Assembly (NCBI GenBank): GCA_021832085.1
Contig: JAKBLM010000040.1
Span: forward strand, 1 to 38,378
Origin: Acidobacteriota bacterium
GTDB lineage: Bacteria > Acidobacteriota > Terriglobia > Acidiferrales > UBA7541
Direction: 5' to 3'
DNA length: 38,378 nucleotides
Shown here one piece after another: positions 29,013 to 38,098 of the stretch (position 1 is the first letter of the stretch; each line of letters begins with the position of its first letter). A program made the position numbers and the translations under genes. The notes under the pieces were generated by a model that worked only from the letters and a program-made list of their open reading frames with translations, did not search any database and was not told the DNA's origin.

Positions 29013-31628
29013 TCAGAAATGAAAGCTGATGGTTCCGTAGGTGGTAAACGGCGCCGCCGGATAGGCCAGGGTGTACCCTCCGTTCGGTGTGCCGTAATAG
29101 CCGCCGCTACTGACGAACTCATATTCGTTGTACTTCTTGTTCAGCAGGTTCAGCATCGAAATGCTCAAGTTCATGAATTTGATCGGCATATTGAATGCAA
29201 GGTTCGCCGTCCCATAGGCCGGCATGGTCTGCTGGCTGGGTGCGCCGGCCATGTTGTCGAAGATGTGCTGCGCCCCGATGAACTGGTACCAGAAACGGGG
29301 CTCGATCATCACGTGTTCGTGTCGCTCGATGCCGTAGTAGGCGCCGAAGTTCACCGTCGAGGCAGGCACGTAGGGCACTGGCAGGTTGTTGTAGACGGTG
29401 CACGAAAGGTGCTGCTCCGTGCACGCCGCCACGCTCGGTCCGCCCTCCACATAATTCGTGTAGTGCGACCCTTCCCCGGTGAAGTTGCCGAAGATGTGCA
29501 GGTTGAAAGCCGGGTTGTCGTCGATAAAGGCGTTCACGCCGTGATAGGTGGAGCTGCCGCCCGAGGAGATTTCGTCGCCGTTCGCCAGTTCGATGTCGAT
29601 CTCCTGGTTGGTGTAGTCGAGGTTGAAGTAGGCGGCGCCGAGGATCACGTTCTTGAGAACGGGCGTGCTCAGGAAATGCACCTTGGCGCCGATTTCCGAG
29701 TAGGCGCCTTCTGCCAGGCTGTAGCTACTCGGATTCACCTTCTGGAACATTCCGCCGCCACCGCCCACCGAAGGCGACCGGTACGCCACGTCGTAGCCGC
29801 CATAGATGCTTAGCCAGTGCAACGGCATCACGCCCACATTGATTGAAGGTTCCACGTCCGCACGGCTTTCGTGCGAGCCGCACACCGATCCCTGGTCAGT
29901 GGTGTTTGGCGGACCGAAAAGGTTCTTATAAGGGTCGGCCGTCACCGGATAGAGCGAGCAGTGCGTGCTCAGCACCACCCCGGGAGCGAAACTGAAATCC
30001 CGCAGCACATTGTCGCTATAGCCGGTCTGGAACCCGACCAGCCGCACGCCGGGGATGATGTGCAGCTGAGGGATCGGATGAAAGTCGTCCTGGACGAAGA
30101 GCGCCGCGTCGTCCTGATTGAAATACGACGACCGGATTTTCGCTCCGACGTTCACGATCTCCGCCGCGCCCACGCCGCCCTGGGTGGGATCGTAGAAGAG
30201 GTTCCGGCTGTTATACAACTCGTGGATGATGTAGGCGCCGGCATCGACCGTGTTCATCGGCAGCACCTTGCCGATGTCGATCTTGTCGCCGACCGCATCG
30301 CTGTACGGGTTGTTGTATTCGTTCGTTTGGCCGGCCGAAGCAAAGATGTCGTTCAGCCGGTTGTGCAGCCGCCGGACGTGCATGTACCAGGTCACGTTCG
30401 TGATCGTCGTCGAAGAATTCACCAGCAGGTTTTCCCGCCCGTAGACCAGCCACATCAGATTCGTGTCGTATTTGTTGTAGGCGTCGTAGGGCAGCGTGCT
30501 GTAAAAGCCGCTGGTCTGCTGGCTGAAGCTCTGGCCGTTGTAAATGATGCCCTGGTCGGTTGTCGGAATCACTTGCGCCCGGTAACCGCCGCTCTTGGCG
30601 TAATAGCCGCCCAGTTCGAAGCTTCCGGCGGAAAACATTCGCACCGTCTTGGCGAAGATCGCCCCGTCCCGGCTCGGGTTATTAAAGCCGTCCGGCGCCT
30701 GGCGGTAGCTGTCGCCGTCTCCCACGCCGCCGGCCACCACTGTCGACCAGCCGTGGAAGCCGCCCGTCGACGCGACGAAGGCGATGTTCTTCTGATTGTA
30801 GCTGCCGTAGGTCGCCGAGGCGCTGATGTGGTGGCTCACCGTCGGCTGCACTGGGGTGAACTCCACCTGCCCGCCGATATTCGTGTACCAACGATTCTCC
30901 GGCGATCCCGGCCCGTAGGTCACCGTCAGGTTCTGCATCAGCAGGTTCTGCGGCATCGTCGCCGATTGCCACAGGCCGGTGGCGACGTCGGTGATCGGAA
31001 TGCCGTCAAAGGTGATGCCGAGCGAGCCCGGTCCCGTGTTGCCGCCGTAACCGCCCCAGCCCTGGTTCACTCCGTTCAGCGAGATGCTGTACTTCGTGGC
31101 GCCGGTATTTCCGTAGCCCACCACGTTCGCGCCCGGCGTGTACGAGATCATCTGTGCGCCGCCGGCTACCGGTCCGGCCGCGTCCAGCTGCTTGCGGCCG
31201 AGCACGCGAATCGTCTGGGTCGAGTGCAGCACCTGTTGCGCCGTGGGCTGCGGCGTCGCCCCGGGAATCACCGTCCCGCGGACCACGACCGACTGCGCCA
31301 GCGTCTGCACCGAGAGTTTCGGGTTCACCACCACGTTCTGCTGCGTTACCAACGACACACGCTCGACGTATGCATTGAAGCCGGTTTTTTCTATCGTCAG
31401 CAGATAGCGCTCGGGCTGCAGCCCGCTCAAGCGAAATGTCCCATCGGCGCCCGTCTTGGTTCGCGCTACGACACCGGAAGTGAGATTGGACATGGAAACG
31501 CTGGCGCCGACGATCGCGCGACCGGATTCATCCAGCACCTTGCCGCTGACTTGGCCGGTTCCCTGGGCCGAGGCCAGCAGCGCGCTGCACGCAACGATCA
31601 GCCACAGGCGAATCAGTTTTCGACTCAC
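29013..31628 (-). CDS. Oar-like TonB-dependent receptor with carboxypeptidase-regulatory-like domain
   Basis: From GTG 31628, with GAGGAGG seven bases upstream, the protein has 871 residues. A signal peptide (LIRLWLIVACSALLASAQ) is followed by a CarboxypepD_reg-like domain (VSGKVLDESGRAIVGASVSM, DGTFRLSGLQPERYLLTIEK), a plug domain (ATKYSISLNGVNQGWGGYGG, ITFDGIPITDV, LTVTYGPGSPENRWYTNIGG) and a long beta-barrel ending TYGTISFHF, a C-terminal aromatic insertion signal. Such receptors import large or scarce nutrients through the outer membrane using TonB energy. The ligand is unknown. No TonB box was picked out with confidence. The reported long frame before GTG 31628 lacks homology. The gene is alone, with no SusD-like partner. 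It is on the minus strand, converging with the small gene at 28630. Confidence 0.88.
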   Translation of the reverse strand: MSRKLIRLWLIVACSALLASAQGTGQVSGKVLDESGRAIVGASVSMSNLTSGVVARTKTGADGTFRLSGLQPERYLLTIEKTGFNAYVERVSLVTQQNVVVNPKLSVQTLAQSVVVRGTVIPGATPQPTAQQVLHSTQTIRVLGRKQLDAAGPVAGGAQMISYTPGANVVGYGNTGATKYSISLNGVNQGWGGYGGNTGPGSLGITFDGIPITDVATGLWQSATMPQNLLMQNLTVTYGPGSPENRWYTNIGGQVEFTPVQPTVSHHISASATYGSYNQKNIAFVASTGGFHGWSTVVAGGVGDGDSYRQAPDGFNNPSRDGAIFAKTVRMFSAGSFELGGYYAKSGGYRAQVIPTTDQGIIYNGQSFSQQTSGFYSTLPYDAYNKYDTNLMWLVYGRENLLVNSSTTITNVTWYMHVRRLHNRLNDIFASAGQTNEYNNPYSDAVGDKIDIGKVLPMNTVDAGAYIIHELYNSRNLFYDPTQGGVGAAEIVNVGAKIRSSYFNQDDAALFVQDDFHPIPQLHIIPGVRLVGFQTGYSDNVLRDFSFAPGVVLSTHCSLYPVTADPYKNLFGPPNTTDQGSVCGSHESRADVEPSINVGVMPLHWLSIYGGYDVAYRSPSVGGGGGMFQKVNPSSYSLAEGAYSEIGAKVHFLSTPVLKNVILGAAYFNLDYTNQEIDIELANGDEISSGGSSTYHGVNAFIDDNPAFNLHIFGNFTGEGSHYTNYVEGGPSVAACTEQHLSCTVYNNLPVPYVPASTVNFGAYYGIERHEHVMIEPRFWYQFIGAQHIFDNMAGAPSQQTMPAYGTANLAFNMPIKFMNLSISMLNLLNKKYNEYEFVSSGGYYGTPNGGYTLAYPAAPFTTYGTISFHF

Positions 31629-32207
31629 AAAAATCCTCCTCAAAACGGGATGGCGAAGATTGAGGTCGAATCCCCCGGCGAGATACTGCCCTTTTCCCCT
31701 GTCGCGGTCGTTCAACGCTGAGTGACAATTCGGTGAATTGCCTCGGCGCCTGTGGATCGTGGCTTTCCTGCTGAACTCGAAGCTAATTGGTTGCAATCGG
31801 TAAGGATGGCTGCGCCCGCCCGCCGCCGCCCTCGTTAACGCTCGATGAAAATTGCTCGAGGCCGGCCAAACGCCCGCGCCTGCCAACGGCGTGTTGGGCG
31901 GCGATGGGCCGCGCGTGCTTCAGGGTGTCACACGATGTCGAGATAGTTTTCTCGTAGCTGGTGTTTATTCAGCGAGATGAGATTTTCAGGGTGACAAGCT
32001 TTTGGCGATTTCGAGCGGACTGAGGACGCTGGTTTTTCAGAATGAGGAGAAATGCGTTCTGCTCGCCTGCCGGCAGCCAGCATAGCAGGCTGCGCGACGC
32101 CGCGCAGAATTTGTTTCACCGTAAACAGGCTGCACATTCGCTGGTCGCCCGAGCCGGCGCTCACGGAAGAGCTGAAGCGGCCCTGTCGACCTCAGTCTCG
32201 CCTGGCT
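31629..32207. other. 579-base intergenic region, no supported gene
   Basis: The stretch lies between the TonB receptor start and the metallophosphoesterase stop, both on the minus strand. It is AT-richer than its neighbours. A GC hairpin candidate, GCAGCC-9 nt-GGCTGC, sits at about 32072-32092, next to a GCGCG/CGCGC stem, and may end the metallophosphoesterase message. A minus-strand open frame at 31928-32164 shows no family motif. Confidence 0.45.
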
Positions 32208-33044
32208 TCAGCCCCCGATTGTGAAAATGGGAATCTCCGGCGCACAGTTCACCCGGATCGGTACGTGCGACCACCCAACGCCCCGGCTCACATACATTCG
32301 CGAACCGCGTTCCTCATACCATCCCTTCAGGAATCGTCCGGAGCCTCTGGGCAGCCAGAAAGGCCGAATCCCCAGGTTCACCTGCCCACCGTGCGTGTGC
32401 CCGGCGAGCGCCAGATCGTATCTGCCCGAGGTCCCGGCGAAGTACGCGGGAGAATGGAACATCGCAATCACATACGCGTCCGCTGGCGCGCCTTGCAGCG
32501 CCCGGCCCAGATCGGGCTCCCCAGTCGATGGGTCGTCCAGGCCCGCCAGCCACACGCCCGGGCGCAGCAGCACCCCTCGGTTCGGCAGGAATCGCAGTCC
32601 AGTGGTTTGGTAGAATTCGTGTTCGTTCTCCACCGGGTCCATGGTTTCCCAGTTCCCGTTCACCACCCACGCGCCGAGCGGCGGTCGGGTTGCGGCAATC
32701 GCACTGAGTACTGCATGTGCCTGGTCGTAGTGAAAGCCGTCTCCCACCGAATCGCCCGTGACCAGCACCGCATCCGGCCGCTCCTCTTCGAGAATCCTCA
32801 CCGCCTCGCGCTCGCGTTGCCGGAATCGCACCACGTGCAGATCGCTCACTTGGGCGATCTTCAGCACTGGATCCAGTCGGGTCGCGATTGTCCAGCGTGT
32901 CGTCTCGATCGTGTGCGACTCGATCCACCTTCCGTCCAGGGAGATCACGCCGATTGCCGCGGCCACCGCGCCCCGCGCCTTCCGCTTCCATATCCGCCTT
33001 CTTGAAATTTTGCTTCGTGCCACGCCCTTAGCATCCCCGTTCAC
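32208..33044 (-). CDS. metallophosphoesterase of the YkuE/LpxG-like group
   Basis: A calcineurin-like phosphoesterase, about 278 residues from GTG 33044. Metal-binding motifs are in order: KIAQVSDLHVVRF (DxH), LVTGDSVGDG (GDxxxDG), VNGNWETMD in place of the common GNHE/D, MFHSPAYF, and LALAGHTHGGQVNLG (GHxH). The Trp in GNWE occurs in some members of this group. Relatives act on phosphodiester bonds of lipids or nucleotides near the membrane, for instance UDP-diacylglucosamine hydrolysis in lipid A synthesis; the substrate here is not readable. A hydrophobic stretch near the N-terminus (GAVAAAIGVISL) may be a membrane anchor. The open frame reaches GTG 33164, overlapping the divergent CDF gene, so the start is uncertain. 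Confidence 0.78.
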   Translation of the reverse strand: MNGDAKGVARSKISRRRIWKRKARGAVAAAIGVISLDGRWIESHTIETTRWTIATRLDPVLKIAQVSDLHVVRFRQREREAVRILEEERPDAVLVTGDSVGDGFHYDQAHAVLSAIAATRPPLGAWVVNGNWETMDPVENEHEFYQTTGLRFLPNRGVLLRPGVWLAGLDDPSTGEPDLGRALQGAPADAYVIAMFHSPAYFAGTSGRYDLALAGHTHGGQVNLGIRPFWLPRGSGRFLKGWYEERGSRMYVSRGVGWSHVPIRVNCAPEIPIFTIGG

Positions 33045-33132
33045 CTGGAAGTCCCGAGTGTAAGGCAGCAGCCCGGCCTGCGCCAGAATCGCCGCCTTGG
33101 CCGCCACGTCCCCCGCCGCCAAGCCGGTGGCA

Positions 33133-33138
33133 TATAAT
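33133..33138 (+). promoter_or_regulatory. -10 element TATAAT upstream of the CDF gene
   Basis: A perfect TATAAT lies eleven bases before the ATG at 33150. Transcription would begin about five bases before the start codon. No Shine-Dalgarno site is visible, so the message is probably near-leaderless. No clear -35 hexamer is seen. Confidence 0.5.
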
Positions 33139-33149
33139 CGCTTCCAGCG

Positions 33150-34553
33150 ATGGACGCCGCCCACGCCGTCCGCGAAAAAAAACTGGCCGCGCTGGCCTCG
33201 GTTTTCGCCGCGGTGGTGCTGGTTTCGCTAAAGGTGTTTCTGGCTGCGTCCACCGGCAGCCTTGGCGTGCTCTCCGAGGCGCTTCATTCCGGCCTCGACC
33301 TGGTCGCCGCCGTCCTCACCTATCTCTCGGTGCGCGTCTCGGACAAGCCTGCCGACACCATCCATACCTACGGCCACGGCAAAGTGGAAAATTTCTCCGC
33401 CCTCGTCGAGACCGGCCTGCTGCTGCTCACCGCCGTCTACGTGATCTGGGAAGCTTTCCGCCGGCTGCTCTTCGTGCACGCCCATGTCCGCCCGAGCATC
33501 CTCGCCATCCTGATTCTTGGCCTCGCCATGCTGATCGACTTCGTCCGCTCGCGCGGCCTTGCCCGCGTTGCCCGCCGCTACCAGAGCGACGCCCTCGAAG
33601 CCGACGCGCTGCATTTCTCTACCGATGTTTGGAGCACCCTGGTCGTGCTGATCGGCATGGCTGCCGTCTGGCTCGGTGACCGGCTCGGCGCCCACTGGCT
33701 CCGCTACGCCGACCCGCTGGCCGCGCTCGGCGTTGCCGGGTTCATCATCTGGGTCGGTTCACGCCTCGGCAAGCGCACGGTCGACGCCCTGCTCGACGCC
33801 GCGCCCAGCGGCTTGGTCGAGCGCATCCGCTCCTCGGTCGAAGCCGCCGATGGGGTTCTCGCCGCCGAACGCGTCCGCGTGCGTCGCGCCGGCAATCACC
33901 ATTTCGTCGATGTCACCATCACCGTGCCGCGCCGGCTCGGCGTCGAACAGGCGCATGATCTGACCGATGCCGTCGAGGCCCGCGTTCACGGCCTCGTGGC
34001 CGGCGACGTCATGGTGCACGTCGAGCCGCGCCCCGAAGCCACCGAGGGCATCTTCGACGTGATTCGCGCCGTTGCCCAGCGCTCCGGCATGCCCATACAC
34101 GAAATCTCGGCGCAACAGCTTGACGGCCGAATCTTTGTCGATCTCCATCTCGAAGTGGACGAACGGCTCTCGCTTCGCGAAGCCCATCACCGCGCCACCG
34201 AGCTGGAGCAAAGCATCCAACGCGAACTTCCCGCCAACGCCCAGGTGAATATCCACATCGAACCGCTCGGCCTAGGCATTGCCGGCGCTGTACAGGTACA
34301 GGACCTGGAGGCCGCCATTCAACGATATCTTGAGGAGGTCCGCGGCGAGTACCCTGAACTGGCCGATTGTCACCAGATTCACGTGCGCCGCGTCGAACGT
34401 CGCGTGCGCGTCTCCTGCCACTGCGCCTTCGATGGCCAGCTCCCGATCACCCGTGTCCACGACATCACCGTCGCGCTCGAAGATAGCCTTCGTAGCCGCT
34501 TCCCACAGGTCGAGCGTGTCACGATTCACCCCGAGCCGACAGACGAGGCCTGA
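33150..34553 (+). CDS. cation diffusion facilitator with extended C-terminal domain
   Basis: A 467-residue CDF-family metal/proton antiporter for Zn2+ or similar ions. Transmembrane helices occupy about residues 12-190. Metal sites follow the HxxxD pattern on both helices: EALHSGLDLV (His46, Asp50) and LHFSTDVWST (His155, Asp159). HTYGHGKVEN is the conserved loop after helix 2. The cytoplasmic part is longer than usual (family about 300 residues). It appears to hold three copies of the small ZT_dimer ferredoxin-like fold, ending in VMVHVEPRPE, VNIHIEPLG and VTIHPEPTDE, instead of one. His/Glu-rich ends of each unit could bind metal. A Cys-containing stretch SCHCAFDG occurs in the third unit. 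Its start overlaps the possible upstream start of the divergent metallophosphoesterase. Confidence 0.85.
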   Translation: MDAAHAVREKKLAALASVFAAVVLVSLKVFLAASTGSLGVLSEALHSGLDLVAAVLTYLSVRVSDKPADTIHTYGHGKVENFSALVETGLLLLTAVYVIWEAFRRLLFVHAHVRPSILAILILGLAMLIDFVRSRGLARVARRYQSDALEADALHFSTDVWSTLVVLIGMAAVWLGDRLGAHWLRYADPLAALGVAGFIIWVGSRLGKRTVDALLDAAPSGLVERIRSSVEAADGVLAAERVRVRRAGNHHFVDVTITVPRRLGVEQAHDLTDAVEARVHGLVAGDVMVHVEPRPEATEGIFDVIRAVAQRSGMPIHEISAQQLDGRIFVDLHLEVDERLSLREAHHRATELEQSIQRELPANAQVNIHIEPLGLGIAGAVQVQDLEAAIQRYLEEVRGEYPELADCHQIHVRRVERRVRVSCHCAFDGQLPITRVHDITVALEDSLRSRFPQVERVTIHPEPTDEA

Positions 34554-34589
34554 CCTCTTTCTCCCGAATCCGAGGTTCCCAACCGGCCA

Positions 34590-36470
34590 ACCGGTACATT
34601 GTCGAAGAGGAGCCCATCGCCGGAGTCGCCAAAAACATCGACTATTCGTACAATCTTGACGGATCGCTGGCTTCCATCACCTACCCGGATGGCCGCGTAA
34701 TCCACTACGCTTACGACAACGCCGAATTGCCCACGCAAGCAGTCGGCAGTGGCGGCACGAACTACGCCACGGGCGCCACCTACTGGCCCCAGGGCGCGCT
34801 CGATCAGGATGTCCACGGCCAAGTCAGCGGTGGCTTTGGGGGCATCACTGAAACCTGGGGCTACAACAGCGATCTCGAACCCACCTCCATCGTCGCGTCG
34901 TCCTCGGCTGGTACGGCGCTGAGTCTCAGCTACGCCTATGCGGGCAACGGCAGCGTCACAGGCATCAACAATAACGCGAGCGGGCAGAGCGGGCGGAACG
35001 AATCCATTACTTACGATCCGCTCAATCGCATTCTCGCCGCCGAGACGGCGGCGACCTCCGGCCAGGACTGCTGGGGGCTGGACTTCGGTGACGACCAGCT
35101 CGGCAACCTGCTCTCGATGACTCCGGCGAAATGCAGCGGGCCGAGCCTGGGCGTTTCGGTGAGCAACAACAAGATCAGCAACGCCGGTTTCAGCTACAAC
35201 GCCGACGGTCAGCTGACGGCCGATGGAACGAACGACTACGCCTACAATGGCGCGAACGAAGTGACCAGCGCCGGCGGGGTCAACTACATCTACGATGGCG
35301 ACGGGCTGCGCGTCGAGAAATCCAGCGGCACGCTTTATTGGCCCGCCCAGTGGGCCGGCGGGCAAGCGTGCGTATACTGGCCAGGTGCTCGAGACGACCA
35401 ACACGAGCGGCACGATGATCCGCGACTACATCTTCTTCGATGGCAGAAGAATCGCGTGGCGGGATTCCTCCGGCTATATCCACTACTATTTCGCCGACGT
35501 GCTGGGCTCAACGCGAGCGGTAACGGATTCGAGCGGCAACACCTGCTTCGAGGCCGACTATTATCCGTACGGGCAGGAAACCACGCCGGCAAACGTGACG
35601 AACAGCTGCTCACCGACGTACGAATTCGCGGGATACGAGTTTGATTCCGAAACGGGCAATTATTACGCCTACGCGCGGTATTACGACCCGCAGCTGGGAA
35701 GGTTCCTGAGCCCCGATCCGCTCGGCGGGGCAGTCGGCGCCCCGCAATCGTTGAACCGCTACGCCTATGTGCTGAACAACCCGGAGAGCTTGATCGATCC
35801 GTACGGGCTGTACTCGAACTGCGTCTACGAGGAGGCCACCAACACCTGGTTCTGCACAGAAGTTGACGGGGGCGGTGGGGGAGGAGGGGGTGGCAACCCG
35901 CCCTGCAGCATGCTTGCCGTGTATGGCGGCGGTGGGGACATGGCAGCCTGCGCCATCCGCACCGACCTCCGCTATGGCCTTGCCGGCGGCTGTCAGTCGC
36001 CTGGAGGCGGCGGGCACGGCCACACGGGGGTGCAAAAACAGCAGCCTCTAACGCAGGTATCGTGCGCGGCTCTTCGGGAGGAGGCGGCGCAACTTGGAGC
36101 GACCCTTGAGAGCATATCTCACGCGGCCGCCCTGGGCGCGACCGCACTGTGGATTAGCACGGGGCTGGGCGCCGCCTTAGTACCGGCCTCCTTCGGCGCC
36201 GGCGCACCGGTCGAGATAGCCTTGGGCAGCATGGCCGCCTTCTTCACGGCTGGGGCTATCGACACCGGGGCGGTGGCCTCCGCACTGGATTCCTTCGCAG
36301 GCGGAAACCTGAACCCGCTCGAGAGCTTTGCCTTCAACCAGATCGAGGATCTCGCCCTCAAGGGCCTCAGCAGCGGGCTCCCCGAGGTGGGGCCGTGGGC
36401 CGAGCATCTCACGGAGGCCGCACAACAGGCCCAAGACTTGGCCAACGAGGCCCCGGGGGCATGCAAGTGA
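34590..36470 (+). pseudogene. Rhs/YD-repeat gene, 5'-truncated and frameshifted, with variable C-terminal domain
   Basis: The frame directly after the CDF gene encodes YD-type repeats without a start: DYSYNLDGSLASITYPDGRV, SITYDPLNRILAAE, FSYNADGQLTADGTNDYAYN, INYIYDGDGLRVEKSSGTLYW. After LYW a 31-base insertion (35342-35372) shifts the frame by one. The next frame resumes exactly with YTGQVLETTNTSG, YIFFDGRRIAWRD, then the Rhs core end YYFADVLGSTRAVTDSSGN, YARYYDPQLGRFLSPDPLGG and LNNPESLIDPYGLY. A Gly-rich linker (nine Gly) and about 200 residues follow. The tip contains LWISTGLGAALVPASFGAG and IALGSMAAFFTAGAI, hydrophobic helices. It matches no toxin family known to me. The 5' end (signal, filament part) is absent. 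The tip's stop overlaps the next gene by ten bases. Confidence 0.75.
35341..35372 (+). repeat. 31-base hairpin-bearing insertion inside the Rhs frame
   Basis: Between codons for LYW and YTGQVLE there are 31 extra bases (35342-35372). They contain GCCCGCC (35341-35347) and GGCGGGC (35357-35363), a perfect 7-bp inverted repeat around a 9-base loop. Removing exactly 31 bases restores a single uninterrupted Rhs frame. Confidence 0.6.
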
Positions 36471-37111
36471 CGGCGCCGCGCGGGCCACGGGGGGCAAGGT
36501 GGTGGGCCCTGTGGGCTGCGGTGATGCTCGTGTCCCTCTCTGCCTTCGCCGCCTTCTCCGTCTGGTGGAAGGACCCCACGATTCGCTCCCTCGGCTACGT
36601 GGCTCTCGTGGCGTTGCCGTTCCTCATGCGAAGCCTCGTTGTGCTGGGCCGCCGAGAGGCAAGCGCTGGGACTGAGCAGCCGCGGGGCTCGGAAGCCGTC
36701 AAGCGCACCAACCGCGGAACGAAGACCGTCGGCATCGGGATGGCGCTGCTAGGGCTCGCCCTGTTCGTGGTGGGGCTCCTCAACCGCCAATGGGCCGTTG
36801 TCGGCCTCAGCTTGCTCGTCGCGATGGCCGGCGTCCTCCTCGTCCGGGTCTCGCTCGATCACGTCGGGGCCGCAGGTAGCGGCGGGGATGCAATTCCGGA
36901 GCGGATCGGGAGATTCGACCGCCTCATGCGGACCACGGGCGTCATCCTGGTGCCGCTGGCCGCGTTCTCCCTCGGTTCCCTCTACCTGGATGCGGCCCAC
37001 GGTTACCGCGAGGGGTGGCCGTTGTACGCATTCTTCGTGGTTGCCCTAGCCTCTGCCTTGGTGTGGCCCTACTTGTTTGCGAGGGCGTACGGCAGGTGGC
37101 TGAGGCGATAG
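36461..37111 (+). CDS. multi-spanning membrane protein, candidate immunity protein to the Rhs tip
   Basis: A 216-residue protein whose ATG (36461) lies inside the last codons of the Rhs frame, giving a ten-base ATGCAAGTGA overlap. The protein has about six hydrophobic stretches: ALWAAVMLVSLSAFAAF, SLGYVALVALPFLM, VGIGMALLGLALFVVGLL, VGLSLLVAMAGVLLV, VILVPLAAFSLGSL and LYAFFVVALASALVWPYLF. Charged loops separate them, the largest near residues 65-85. No family is recognised. Immunity proteins for pore-forming or membrane-acting toxins are often such polytopic proteins, and translational overlap with an Rhs tip is typical of immunity genes. Both points support the call, but they do not prove it. 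An upstream in-frame start at 36395 would overlap further. Confidence 0.5.
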   Translation: MQVTAPRGPRGARWWALWAAVMLVSLSAFAAFSVWWKDPTIRSLGYVALVALPFLMRSLVVLGRREASAGTEQPRGSEAVKRTNRGTKTVGIGMALLGLALFVVGLLNRQWAVVGLSLLVAMAGVLLVRVSLDHVGAAGSGGDAIPERIGRFDRLMRTTGVILVPLAAFSLGSLYLDAAHGYREGWPLYAFFVVALASALVWPYLFARAYGRWLRR

Positions 37112-37552
37112 GGGCCGCGAATCCGCCCGGCACGCGGTGGTCGAGGCACGCTGCAAGGGCGTGGGAGCGTGAGTATAGCTTGGGCCGCACCCAGGGAGCT
37201 CGTTGTCACTTGTGCGGCGTTCGACCGACATGAGTTCTTCATTCGGCGGCGAGAGTGGGAGGGGGTGAAAATTACGTACCGGTTCGAGCCTGCCGCGGCA
37301 TCCAACGGTGGAAACAAGTGGCCCGCGCCGGAAGGGGGCTCATCGACAGGCTCGCGGACCACAACCCACGGCCGCGGCGAGGGCGCATCGGGGCTGGCCG
37401 GCGATCGATCCAAATCTCGGGACCCCTAGGGCAACGCGTCGCCGCCCACCCCGGGACCGGGCGGAGGGAGTGGGGGCGTCGTCGGCCGAGACGTAGAAGT
37501 GGGCCCTGCCCCCAGGCGAATTAAAGAGCGGAAGCACCAGGAGTTCGAAATT
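37112..37552. other. 441-base gap without a supported gene
   Basis: Between the candidate immunity gene and the pilin-like gene. Several GC-rich open frames overlap each other on both strands with no family motif. The longest is about 90 codons. A decayed second immunity gene or toxin tip, common behind Rhs genes, cannot be ruled out. Confidence 0.4.
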
Positions 37553-38098
37553 ATGAGGTTGCTCCGAAGAAGCCGCGGTGCTCCGTCGCGCTGGCGGGGC
37601 TCAAGAGATCGGAAAAGGGAGCCTCTCTTTCGGCGCAAGGGCACGGAGGGGTTCACGCTGCTTGAAATGATGATTGTCATTGCCATCGCCCTCATCTTGG
37701 TGGCGATTGCCATGCCCAGGATCTCGCCAATGTTGCATGCTGGACACGAGACAATTGTTGAGGAGAGGATGCGGATGCTGACCAATGAACTGAGCGCCTA
37801 CCGGATGGACTGCGGCGGCTACCCGGCGAGCTTGGCCGCTTTGAAACTTTCGCCTGAAAAGGGCTGCTCCAAAAACAGCGCCGCCGGTTCAGTTCCAACG
37901 ACGGTGCCCGGCTACCGATTGAGCTATATGCCATCAGACCGCAACGAGGACGGCCTCTACCTCGCCTATCAGCTTTCCGTTGTTCCGTCGAGTGCTGGCA
38001 GCGCCGGCAAAGATTCCTATTTGACGGACCAAACCGGAATCATCCGCGTACGTCACGGCGGAGCACCCACCGTTTCCGATCGCACTCCTCTCCCATAG
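37553..38098 (+). CDS. type IV pilin / type II pseudopilin-like protein
   Basis: The 181-residue product holds the prepilin signature EGFTLLEMMIVIAIALILVA: cleavage after Gly33, Phe34 at +1 and the conserved Glu at +5, followed by the N-terminal hydrophobic helix that packs the pilus core. The remainder has the pseudopilin shape: VEERMRMLTNELSAYRMDCG, GYPASLAALKL (the GspG alpha-beta region with CGGYPxSLxAL) and a beta-rich end. The leader before the cleavage site is 33 residues and very basic (many Arg), longer than the usual 6-20. No shorter ATG/GTG start with the signature is available; TTG 37559 would shorten it by two. No secretion-system genes are adjacent. Confidence 0.78.
   Translation: MRLLRRSRGAPSRWRGSRDRKREPLFRRKGTEGFTLLEMMIVIAIALILVAIAMPRISPMLHAGHETIVEERMRMLTNELSAYRMDCGGYPASLAALKLSPEKGCSKNSAAGSVPTTVPGYRLSYMPSDRNEDGLYLAYQLSVVPSSAGSAGKDSYLTDQTGIIRVRHGGAPTVSDRTPLP

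Noticed and set aside
29871..31721. 616-codon plus-strand open frame opposite the TonB receptor
   Set aside because: Antisense of a recognised receptor, with His/Arg/Val-rich shadow composition.
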